From positions 1 to 6,928 of the forward strand of contig CANQXC010000093.1 of the NCBI GenBank assembly GCA_947627785.1: 6,928 nucleotides of DNA, given 5' to 3'. The notes under the pieces were generated by a model. It had not been told where the DNA came from and did no database searches. It saw nothing but the letters and a program-made list of their open reading frames with translations. Below are positions 1-5,844 of this stretch, piece after piece. Each line of letters opens with the position of its first letter. Within the stretch, counting starts at the first letter, position 1. Source of the DNA: an uncultured Clostridia bacterium. Lineage in GTDB: Bacteria; Bacillota; Clostridia; TANB77; CAG-508. Made by a program: the position numbers and the translations under genes.

Positions 1-894
1 AGTTGCACCTGTTAGTGCAAAGAATAAAGAATATAGTGCATAACCAAATGCAAAATATATAAGTGTTAAAACTAAAAGCAAAGGTGTAATTGATGATAAA
101 TCAAATATTGAATTTAATATTTCTTCGTCCATACATAATTTTGCTGATATTACAGCTACTACTATCATTAAAATTACTTGTACTAAACCAACAATTCCTA
201 TTCCCAAAGTTTTTCCTAATACTATTGTTTTACTATCTGTTGAAGTTACTAATGTTTCTATTATCTTCGATGTTTTTTCTGTTGTTATTGAAACTGAAAC
301 CTGCTGTGCACAGAAAAATACAGCATAAAATAGAATTAATGATATTATCATCATAATAAAAACATTTCCTTGTGCAGCATTTTCTTCTGTTTCTACAAAT
401 TCCAATTCAAATTGTGGTTGTATTGCTGCTATTTGTTCTGGTGTTATATTTAATTTTTGTATTTGTATTGTGCTATATAAACTTGAAAATGCAGAAACTA
501 AATCTTGTGGAACAGTATCAAAATCCATTGCTCCGCTTTCCACTATGTATTCCATTTTTACATTGTCTCCATTTTTTGTAAATCTAATACATGAATCTTT
601 TTCTTCTGAAAGTTTTTCTTTAATTTGCTCATCTGTTAAATTTTCCCTTGCTAATTCAAATTTATAGCCCATATCCATTTGATTTAAAGTTTCTATATTA
701 CCTTCAAATAAATTCTCTGAGTCTATTACTAAAATCTCCTCGTTAAAATTATCTCCTCCAAGTGCTTCTATTATGTTAGGAATATTAAATGCTACTACTA
801 TAATAATTAGTAATACTATTGTTGATATAATAAATGACTTTTTCTTTAAAATTTCTTTCATAGTAAATTCTGTTACTAAAATCAAATTTCTCAT
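1..894 (-). CDS. ABC-2 type transporter permease (NatB-like), 3' end outside window
   Basis: Membrane subunit of an ABC exporter, made with the ATPase encoded just upstream. I translated 298 codons from an ATG at 892-894 with no stop before the window edge, so the C-terminal part (roughly 100 residues in typical NatB-like permeases) is missing. The layout is that of the ABC-2/NatB family: a first membrane helix at residues 20-38, a long polar extracytoplasmic loop (about 39-170), then helices near 178-197, 228-252 and 270-293. Between the second and third helices sits the family's hallmark cytoplasmic stretch, TTEKTSKIIETLVTS (204-218), followed by LGKTLG (226-231). The start is supported by AAAGGA 10 nt upstream (905-910). 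The gene begins 25 bp after the ATPase stop, which implies one transcript. The substrate cannot be told from sequence; Na+ efflux as in NatAB, drugs or peptides are all possible. Confidence 0.9.
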   Translation of the reverse strand, partial: MRNLILVTEFTMKEILKKKSFIISTIVLLIIIVVAFNIPNIIEALGGDNFNEEILVIDSENLFEGNIETLNQMDMGYKFELARENLTDEQIKEKLSEEKDSCIRFTKNGDNVKMEYIVESGAMDFDTVPQDLVSAFSSLYSTIQIQKLNITPEQIAAIQPQFELEFVETEENAAQGNVFIMMIISLILFYAVFFCAQQVSVSITTEKTSKIIETLVTSTDSKTIVLGKTLGIGIVGLVQVILMIVVAVISAKLCMDEEILNSIFDLSSITPLLLVLTLIYFAFGYALYSLFFALTGAT

Positions 895-919
895 TTTTTC
901 TATTTCCTTTCCCAGTGTA

Positions 920-1807
920 CTATCCTACTTTTTCTATAAAGATTTCATTTAGTGTAGGTTTTTTAAATTCAAATTTGCTTATTTGAATTTCATTATTTGC
1001 TAATTCTTTGAATAAGTTTTCTCCTTGTTTTTCATCTTTCATTTTTAATAAATAGTGATTATCTTTATTCTCAATAATTTCTAATTCACATTTTTTTATT
1101 ATATCATCTATGTTTTTTGTACTTGTAACTTCTAATTTTTCTGATGGATAACTATTTTTTATTTTTTCTAAATTGCCTTGTAATACTGTTTTCCCTTTAT
1201 TTAATATGGTCAAATCTGTACAAAATTCTTCTATTGATGCCATTTGATGACTTGACATTATTATATATTTTTTCTTTTTTATAAGCTCTTTCATAACATC
1301 TTTTAGAATTTCTGTGTTAACTGGATCTAAGCCACTGAAAGGTTCATCTAAAACTATTAATTCTGGGTCATTCATTACTGAAATTATAAACTGAATTTTT
1401 TGTTGGTTTCCTTTTGAAAGCTTTTCAGCTAAAGAATCTTTGTATTCTTCCATCTCTAACCTTTTAAGCCAATAGTCTACTGCCTGTCTTGCATCTTGCA
1501 CATTCATTCCCTTTAATCTTGCAAAATACATTAGTTGATCATATATTTTTGTTTTTGGATATACCCCTCTTTCTTCTGGCATATAACCAAAATTAACATT
1601 TTCTCTTGTTACTTCTTTTCCATTCCAAGTAATTTTACCAGAATTCTTTTTTATTATCCCTAAAATCATTCTTATTGTTGTAGTTTTTCCTGCACCATTT
1701 GTTCCTAATAAACCATATACCCCTGGTTTATTAATAGAAATGCTTAATTTATCTACAGCCTTTTTTGTTCCAAAATTTTTGCATACTTCAACTAACTCTA
1801 AACCCAT
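920..1807 (-). CDS. ABC transporter ATP-binding protein (NatA-like)
   Basis: Cytoplasmic ATPase that powers the permease encoded 25 bp downstream. The 295-residue protein carries all nucleotide-binding motifs: Walker A GTNGAGKT (35-42), signature LSKGNQQ (130-136), Walker B LIVLDEP (150-156), D-loop SGLD (158-161) and switch histidine H187 in MSSHQ. The Q-loop region reads GYMPEERG (74-81). It has no glutamine at the usual place, as is common in NatA/YhaQ-type ATPases, so this is not a defect. The C-terminal part (about 220-295) looks like the extra domain of such ATPases, ending in KKPTLNEIFIEKVG. The ATG at 1807 is the first possible start because an in-frame TAA lies two codons upstream. 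The ribosome binding site is AGAAAGGA at 1822-1829. A sigma-A-like promoter lies at 1896-1924. The substrate is unknown. Confidence 0.94.
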   Translation of the reverse strand: MGLELVEVCKNFGTKKAVDKLSISINKPGVYGLLGTNGAGKTTTIRMILGIIKKNSGKITWNGKEVTRENVNFGYMPEERGVYPKTKIYDQLMYFARLKGMNVQDARQAVDYWLKRLEMEEYKDSLAEKLSKGNQQKIQFIISVMNDPELIVLDEPFSGLDPVNTEILKDVMKELIKKKKYIIMSSHQMASIEEFCTDLTILNKGKTVLQGNLEKIKNSYPSEKLEVTSTKNIDDIIKKCELEIIENKDNHYLLKMKDEKQGENLFKELANNEIQISKFEFKKPTLNEIFIEKVG

Positions 1808-1895
1808 ATATTAAAATTCATTCCTTTCTTAATTATACCTTTATTGTATATATGTAAAATATTTATATCTTCCTCATATAATATTTTATACGTAT

Positions 1896-1924
1896 ATTCT
1901 ATTATAAATTCCAACTTTTATCAA
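1896..1924 (-). promoter_or_regulatory. Predicted sigma-A promoter of the ABC transporter operon
   Basis: On the minus strand, a -35 box TTGATA (1919-1924, 5 of 6 to consensus) and a -10 box TAGAAT (1896-1901, 5 of 6) are separated by exactly 17 bp. Transcription would start near 1889, giving a leader of about 80 nt before the ATPase ATG. The rest of the 222-bp divergent gap up to 2030 is very AT-rich. The surrounding DNA is so AT-rich that chance matches are possible. Confidence 0.55.
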
Positions 1925-2013
1925 TACTTTTTATTTTTTTGTAACACATTTTTTCTTTTAAGAATAGTATATAACATAACTAATGAAAAAAACTTAAGAT
2001 TTTTTCTCACACA

Positions 2014-2021
2014 GGGAGGTG
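2014..2021 (+). promoter_or_regulatory. Strong ribosome binding site fixing the start of the Cys-rich peptide
   Basis: GGGAGGTG at 2014-2021 is close to perfect complementarity to the 16S 3' end, and its core GGAGGT lies 9 nt before the ATG at 2030. This decides the start. The same frame stays open upstream to an ATG at 1844, but that extension is AT-rich low-complexity sequence without a comparable site, so it is rejected. Confidence 0.85.
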
Positions 2022-2029
2022 AAAATAGT

Positions 2030-2155
2030 ATGCCAGAAAATAGAGGATGCGGATGCGGTGGTTTCGGATTTGGAAATGACTGTTGCTGGATTATAATTCT
2101 ATTAATAATAATCTGTTGCTGTTGTGGAGGAAACAACGGATGCGGAAATTGCTAA
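2030..2155 (+). CDS. 41-residue Cys/Gly-rich membrane micropeptide (YjcZ-like in composition)
   Basis: A tiny protein of unknown function. It has 41 residues, ten of them cysteine (7, 9, 18, 19, 29-32, 38, 41). It has three parts: a Gly/Cys/Phe N-terminus (RGCGCGGFGFGNDCC, 5-19), a hydrophobic segment WIIILLIII (20-28) running into CCCC (29-32), and a Gly/Asn/Cys tail. The hydrophobic core flanked by glycine-rich ends resembles the short YjcZ-type sporulation-associated peptides of Bacillota, but the cysteine content is unusual and I do not claim membership. Support for a real gene is a near-ideal ribosome binding site 9 nt upstream and a hairpin terminator 25 bp after the stop. It is the only plus-strand gene here. 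No convincing sigma-A promoter was found upstream; the best candidate (GTAACA at 1941, TAGTAT at 1965, 18-bp spacer) is weak, so a different sigma factor is possible. Membrane, spore-coat or metal-related roles are all guesses. Confidence 0.8.
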   Translation: MPENRGCGCGGFGFGNDCCWIIILLIIICCCCGGNNGCGNC

Positions 2156-2179
2156 TAGATTATAGGTAAAAATAATTTC

Positions 2180-2211
2180 GGGTGGATAACTATTTTCCAC
2201 CCTGTTTTTTT
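2180..2211 (+). terminator. Intrinsic terminator between convergent genes
   Basis: A 7-bp perfect stem GGGTGGA (2180-2186) / TCCACCC (2196-2202) with a 9-nt loop is followed, after TG, by seven T (2205-2211). This is a good rho-independent terminator for the Cys-rich peptide gene. The T-run touches the stop codon of the convergent HIT gene (2210-2212). Read on the minus strand the hairpin is followed by GAAATTATTTTT, so it may also end the alaS-HIT transcript, though less efficiently. Confidence 0.85.
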
Positions 2212-2554
2212 AAGCTATTTTTACTCCTAGTTTTTTTCCTCCAAGTAAGTGGAAATGTAAATGTTTTACTTCTTGTCCTCCATCTTCTCCACAATTTACT
2301 ATTACTCTAAATCCTTTTTCAAAAATCCCCTCTTTTTTTGCTATTTCATTTATTACCATATATATTCTTCCAATTACTTTCTCATCTTCTTTTTGTAATT
2401 CAGCTAAACTTGAAATATGTTTTTTAGGAATTACTAATATGTGTACTGGTGTTACTGGATGTATATCTCTAAATGCTAAAATCTCATCATCTTCATAAAC
2501 TATTGTTGATGGAATCTCTTTATTTATTATTTTACAAAAAATACAATCATTCAT
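2210..2554 (-). CDS. HIT family protein (HINT-like purine nucleotide hydrolase/transferase)
   Basis: Cytoplasmic histidine-triad protein that acts on nucleoside phosphoramidates, adenylates or dinucleotides. The 114-residue length is typical of the HINT branch. Seen directly: an N-terminal CxxC pair (C4, C7) in NDCIFCKII, the conserved FRDIHPVTPVHILVIPKKH (28-46), and the histidine triad H98-L-H100-F-H102-L-L near the C-terminus. In the family the middle histidine (H100) is the nucleophile. C4, C7, H46 and H98 are the likely zinc ligands by analogy to bacterial HIT proteins. The start ATG (2552-2554) is preceded by AGAAAGGA (2567-2574). The gene follows alaS by 88 bp without a convincing terminator between them. 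HINT enzymes can hydrolyse aminoacyl-adenylates, so a link to alaS is conceivable but unproven. The physiological substrate is unknown. Confidence 0.95.
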   Translation of the reverse strand: MNDCIFCKIINKEIPSTIVYEDDEILAFRDIHPVTPVHILVIPKKHISSLAELQKEDEKVIGRIYMVINEIAKKEGIFEKGFRVIVNCGEDGGQEVKHLHFHLLGGKKLGVKIA

Positions 2555-2642
2555 TATTATTCACATTCCTTTCTATTAAACTCTCATTTGCTATATAATT
2601 GTTCCCAAATTTCTTAATACATATTTTTATTTATAAATACTT

Positions 2643-4412
2643 TTACTCTAATATAGCCTTTATTCTACGAACTCCTGCTGATGATGCTTCTTCTTTCTTT
2701 ATTTTGAAATGTCCTAATTCGCTTGTATTATGAACATGTGGTCCTCCACATAATTCCATTGAAACATCTCCTATTTTATATACAGAAACTATATCTCCAT
2801 ATTTATCTAAAAACATTGCTTCTGCTCCTAATTTTAATGCTTCTTCTTTTGGCATTTCTAGTTTTTCTACTGGTATTGCCATTTTTATATATTCATTTAC
2901 TAAGTCTTCTGCTTTTTGCTTTTCTTCATCTGTCATTTTTGCATTATGAGAAAAGTCAAATCTCATTCTTTCTGCTGTTATATTACTTCCTTTTTGATGA
3001 ACATGGTCTCCTAAAACTTTTTTAAGTGCAGCATTTAAAAGGTGTGTTGCTGTATGATATTTTGTTTCCATTTCTCCTGTTGAAGCAAGTCCTCCTTTAA
3101 ATTTTTGTGTTGCTCCTTCTCTTGATTTTTCTTGGTGTTCTGCAAATTTTTGTTTAAATCCTTCTGTATCCACTGTTAATCCATTTTCTTTTGCAAGTTC
3201 TTCTGTTAATTCTATTGGGAAACCATAAGTATCATATAACTTAAATGCTATTTCTTTATTTATTTCTTTTCCTTCAATATTGCTTATTGCTTTTTCAAAC
3301 TCTCTTAGTCCTTTTTCTAAAGTTCTGTTGAATTTATTTTTTTCATCTCTTAATATTTGTAATACTTTTTCCTTATTTCTCTCTAACTCTGAATAGTATT
3401 TTGAGTATTTTTCTATTATTAACTTTGCAAGTTCTTGTTCCCAATTACTGTTAATATCTATATTTAGTTTTTTTGCATATCTTATAATTCTTCTTATTAA
3501 TCTTCTTAAAATATACCCTTGGTCAGTATTGCTTGGCATTATACCTGCATCATCACCACTTATCATTACAACTGCTCTTATGTGGTCTGCTATTATTCTC
3601 ATTGCTTTTGCATTTTTTTCATCATCATATGATAAGCCAGAAATTTCTTCTATTTTTTTAATAACATCCTTCCATACTGATGATTTATAGTTATCTGTAT
3701 ATCCTTCTAATATTGCTGTTACTCTTTCTACTCCAAGTCCTGTATCTACATTTTTATTTTTTAATGGAACAAAATTCCCTGATGTTTCGTGGTTGTATTG
3801 CATAAATACGTTATTCCATATTTCTACCCAATTTTCATTATCTGGGTCAAATTTTTCTGGTATAGCTTCATTACTTCTCCAATAGAATATTTCTGTATCT
3901 GGTCCACATGGTCCTGTAAGTTCCATATTTGGCCACCAGTTATTGTCTTCACCTAAGAATGCTATTCTTTCTTCTTTAATTCCAACACTTTTCCAAATTT
4001 CAGCTGATTCTGTGTCTGCTGGAACTATATCATTTCCTTTAAATACGGTTACTGCAAGTCTTTCCACTGGTATGTTTAAATGTTTTGTTAATAGCTCAAA
4101 ACTCCATGTTATTGATTCTTTTTTGAAATAATCTCCTAAAGACCAATTTCCCAGCATCTCAAAAAATGTATGATGTGTTGTGTCCCCTATTGCTTCTAAA
4201 TCGTTTGTTCTGAAGCATTTTTGCACATCTGCTAATCTTGTTCCCTCTGGATGTGGCTCTCCTTTTAAATATGGTACTAATGGTTGCATTCCTGCTGTGT
4301 TGAATAAGCATGTTGGGTCATTTTCTGGTATTATTGGTGCGCTTGGTATGATTTTATGTCCTTTGCTTTCAAAAAATTTTAAGTATGTATCTTTTAAATC
4401 TATGTTTTCCAT
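2643..4412 (-). CDS. alaS: Alanyl-tRNA synthetase, compact form lacking beta-barrel and C-Ala domain
   Basis: Class II synthetase that charges tRNA-Ala with alanine. Numbered from the ATG at 4412 (589 aa). The catalytic core shows motif 1 around 14-42 (KGHKIIPSAPIIPENDPT), motif 2 around 68-96 (RTNDLEAIGD, FFEMLGNWSLGDYF) and motif 3 GLGVER (225-230). N295 (PSN) and D394 (YDTYGFP) match the residues that read the G3:U70 pair in E. coli AlaRS (N303, D400). The editing module keeps its metal/catalytic motifs H453-TAT-H457 and C555-GGP-H559. The protein ends at SSAGVRRIKAILE, where a usual enzyme continues into the C-Ala oligomerisation domain. The roughly 110-120-residue beta-barrel stretch before HxxxH in E. 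coli AlaRS is replaced by about 20 residues. The frame is intact, so this is a compact family form and not a broken gene. The wording GNWSLGDYF, NTDQGYILRR and CGGPHV recalls short AlaRSs of reduced-genome lineages such as CPR bacteria. An upstream in-frame TTG at 4445 is less likely as the start. Confidence 0.95.
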   Translation of the reverse strand: MENIDLKDTYLKFFESKGHKIIPSAPIIPENDPTCLFNTAGMQPLVPYLKGEPHPEGTRLADVQKCFRTNDLEAIGDTTHHTFFEMLGNWSLGDYFKKESITWSFELLTKHLNIPVERLAVTVFKGNDIVPADTESAEIWKSVGIKEERIAFLGEDNNWWPNMELTGPCGPDTEIFYWRSNEAIPEKFDPDNENWVEIWNNVFMQYNHETSGNFVPLKNKNVDTGLGVERVTAILEGYTDNYKSSVWKDVIKKIEEISGLSYDDEKNAKAMRIIADHIRAVVMISGDDAGIMPSNTDQGYILRRLIRRIIRYAKKLNIDINSNWEQELAKLIIEKYSKYYSELERNKEKVLQILRDEKNKFNRTLEKGLREFEKAISNIEGKEINKEIAFKLYDTYGFPIELTEELAKENGLTVDTEGFKQKFAEHQEKSREGATQKFKGGLASTGEMETKYHTATHLLNAALKKVLGDHVHQKGSNITAERMRFDFSHNAKMTDEEKQKAEDLVNEYIKMAIPVEKLEMPKEEALKLGAEAMFLDKYGDIVSVYKIGDVSMELCGGPHVHNTSELGHFKIKKEEASSAGVRRIKAILE

Positions 4413-4421
4413 TTTTAATTT

Positions 4422-4432
4422 CATTCCTTTCT
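4422..4432 (-). promoter_or_regulatory. Ribosome binding site deciding the alaS start
   Basis: AGAAAGGAATG on the minus strand lies 9 nt before the ATG at 4412, and its AGAAAGGA part complements the very 3' end of Bacillota 16S rRNA. This supports ATG 4412 over the in-frame TTG at 4445 (upstream of this site) and over the ATG inside the motif itself, which would have no space for a ribosome binding site. A small perfect hairpin, GCTTTG/CAAAGC with a 3-nt loop (4434-4448), sits directly before the site and could affect its access. Confidence 0.7.
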
Positions 4433-4504
4433 TGCTTTGCTTCAAAGCACATATAGAATTTTTTAAATTTCTATTTTCCTTTTTATTACAAATTAAACAT
4501 TATT

Positions 4505-4534
4505 ATTATACACTCAAAAGCACTAATTTTTCAA
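4505..4534 (-). promoter_or_regulatory. Predicted alaS promoter nested in the upstream terminator hairpin
   Basis: On the minus strand, TTGAAA (-35, 4529-4534, 5 of 6) and TATAAT (-10, 4505-4510, 6 of 6) are separated by 18 bp. The -35 box and most of the spacer lie within one arm of the 18-bp hairpin at 4517-4558. Transcription would begin near 4498 and give an alaS leader of about 85 nt. That is too short for a T-box riboswitch, the common control element of aminoacyl-tRNA synthetase genes in Bacillota, and no T-box motif was seen. Confidence 0.6.
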
Positions 4535-4558
4535 TACTTTTTGAAAAATTAGTGCTTT
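4517..4558 (-). terminator. Perfect 18-bp hairpin, terminator of the ssb-glycosyltransferase operon
   Basis: Arms 4517-4534 and 4541-4558 are perfectly complementary over 18 bp around a 6-nt loop (4535-4540). A further TACAC/GTGTA pairing (4509-4513 with 4564-4568) is possible beyond an internal loop. The hairpin starts 44 bp after the glycosyltransferase stop. On the minus strand the stem ends in GTGCTTTTG, so the U-run is short and partly inside the stem. On the plus strand it ends in GTGCTTTATT. Terminator function is likely from position and stem strength, but a role in mRNA 3'-end protection is also possible. Confidence 0.65.
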
Positions 4559-4601
4559 ATTGTGTGTATATACGTCAATATTCTCCGTTCACATTGATTC
4601 A

Positions 4602-5825
4602 TTATATTTCCTTTGTCTTTATGTCTCTTACATGTTCTATTTTATCCCATTTTGTGTTTGGTTTTATCATTGCTTTTATATTGATTAATATCCATGAGCC
4701 TAAAAATATTGGATAACATAAAATTCCTTTTAACATAGGTTTTATAGGTCTTCTATCTAATATTAGTGTAAGAATTGCAGTAAGTGGTGGTATAATGAAT
4801 GTTGCTGCTAAATATTTAGCATAGTTCCAAATTAACCCTGCTAATGTCATTCCATCACCTAAATATATTGCTAAATTTATAATTAATATTGCAAGTGTTA
4901 CTACAAGTATTGGCATACCCATTAAATACAATAAACCATCAAAATTCATTATTTTTCTATTTTTTATTACACCTGCTGCCAAGTCTTTAATATAATATTT
5001 AAAACATTGTAAATGTCCAACTGACCATCTTGTTCTTTGTGACCATGATTGTTTAAATCCTAATGGTTGCTCATCATATACTATTGCTTCTGTTGACCAA
5101 CCTAATGCTCTACCATTTGCTATATTTATTAATGAAAACTCTATATCCTCTGTTAATGTTTTTGTATTCCAGCCTTCTTCTTTAATTAAATCATATTTTA
5201 CCATAAAGCCTGTTCCATTTAATAATGGTGATAATCCAACATTATATCTTGCCAAATGATAGAATCTATGCATAGTCCAATAAAATAAAGCATAACCTGC
5301 TGTTACCCAAGTATCATCTGGGTTCTTTATATCCCTATATCCTTGTACTACTTCTTCTCCTTGGCATAGTTTTTTATTCATTGCATTCATAAATTCTTTA
5401 TCTACAATGTTATCTGCATCAAAAACGCATAAAGCATCATAGTCTGCATTTTGTTCTTGCATTTTTCTTAAGAACCATTGCATTGCGTATCCTTTTGTTT
5501 TCTTTTCAGGATCCGTTCTTTCATAGACAATAGCACCAGCCTCTCTTGCAATCTCGGCAGTGCTATCTGTACAGTTATCTGCTACTACATATATATCAAG
5601 ACATTCCTTAGGATAATTTTGATTTTTAAGACTTTCTATTAAATTTTTTATAACTTTCTCTTCATTATGTGCAGGAATCAATGCCATGAATTTATGAGTT
5701 TTCTTTATTAATAATGGTTTTTCTTTGAATTTTATTAATGAACAAACACTTATAGCAATATTATATATCCAAAATATTGAAATTATAGCTACTAAGGCTT
5801 GCTGTAATATATACAAATAATCCAT
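4602..5825 (-). CDS. Membrane glycosyltransferase family 2 (processive polysaccharide-synthase type)
   Basis: An inner-membrane enzyme that transfers sugar from a nucleotide-sugar donor, probably to a growing cell-surface polysaccharide or lipid-linked acceptor. In the 407-residue protein, an N-terminal membrane helix (about 7-31) is followed by a GT-A catalytic domain with PAHNEE (51-56), VVADNCTD (80-87), the metal-binding DAD (136-138), the catalytic-base region TED (225-227) and QRTRW (263-267), the Q-x-x-R-W signature of processive synthases. Three or four C-terminal helices follow (about 297-322, 331-356, 366-386). This arrangement resembles PgaC/IcaA-like poly-GlcNAc synthases more than full cellulose synthase, as there is no PilZ domain. 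The start has AGAAGGAG 7 nt upstream (5833-5840). The gene begins 19 bp after the ssb-like gene and probably shares its transcript. No partner genes (deacetylase, exporter) are visible. Donor and product are unknown. Confidence 0.9.
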   Translation of the reverse strand: MDYLYILQQALVAIISIFWIYNIAISVCSLIKFKEKPLLIKKTHKFMALIPAHNEEKVIKNLIESLKNQNYPKECLDIYVVADNCTDSTAEIAREAGAIVYERTDPEKKTKGYAMQWFLRKMQEQNADYDALCVFDADNIVDKEFMNAMNKKLCQGEEVVQGYRDIKNPDDTWVTAGYALFYWTMHRFYHLARYNVGLSPLLNGTGFMVKYDLIKEEGWNTKTLTEDIEFSLINIANGRALGWSTEAIVYDEQPLGFKQSWSQRTRWSVGHLQCFKYYIKDLAAGVIKNRKIMNFDGLLYLMGMPILVVTLAILIINLAIYLGDGMTLAGLIWNYAKYLAATFIIPPLTAILTLILDRRPIKPMLKGILCYPIFLGSWILINIKAMIKPNTKWDKIEHVRDIKTKEI

Positions 5826-5844
5826 TTATTTTCTCCTTCTATTT

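Noticed and set aside
90..667. Three plus-strand open frames opposite the ABC permease
   Set aside because: They are Leu/Phe-rich shadows of the minus-strand permease, which has clear ABC-2 family motifs.
1844..2029. In-frame N-terminal extension of the Cys-rich peptide from an ATG at 1844 (103 aa)
   Set aside because: The extension is low-complexity AT-rich sequence that overlaps the divergent promoter region and has no ribosome binding site. A near-ideal site precedes the ATG at 2030.
1921..2136. Minus-strand open frame of 71 codons opposite the Cys-rich peptide
   Set aside because: It is antisense to a better supported gene. It has poly-Gln and Pro/His composition that mirrors the Gly/Cys codons of the other strand, and no ribosome binding site.
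2555..2642. Terminator or promoter between alaS and the HIT gene
   Set aside because: Only an all-AT palindrome TATTTATAAATA (2628-2639) is present, with no GC stem and no T-run. The -35/-10 candidates are poor, so co-transcription is the simpler reading.
2723..3025. Plus-strand open frame of 100 codons, very Leu-rich
   Set aside because: It is antisense to the alaS editing domain with its intact HxxxH and CxxxH motifs. The leucine richness follows from the complementary strand's Lys/Glu codons.
4413..4445. alaS starting at TTG 4445 with 11 extra residues
   Set aside because: The extension is read from the ribosome binding site and the small hairpin itself. AlaRS proteins normally begin close to the conserved LKxxYLxFFxSKGH region, which fits ATG 4412.
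4180..4716. Plus-strand open frame of 178 codons spanning the alaS start and the glycosyltransferase end
   Set aside because: It runs antisense through two recognised genes, the terminator hairpin and the alaS promoter, and its composition is that of an AT-rich shadow.
4602..5825. Cellulose synthase (bcs) system
   Set aside because: No PilZ domain or bcs partner genes are visible, and the protein is too short. Only the general processive GT2 motifs are present.
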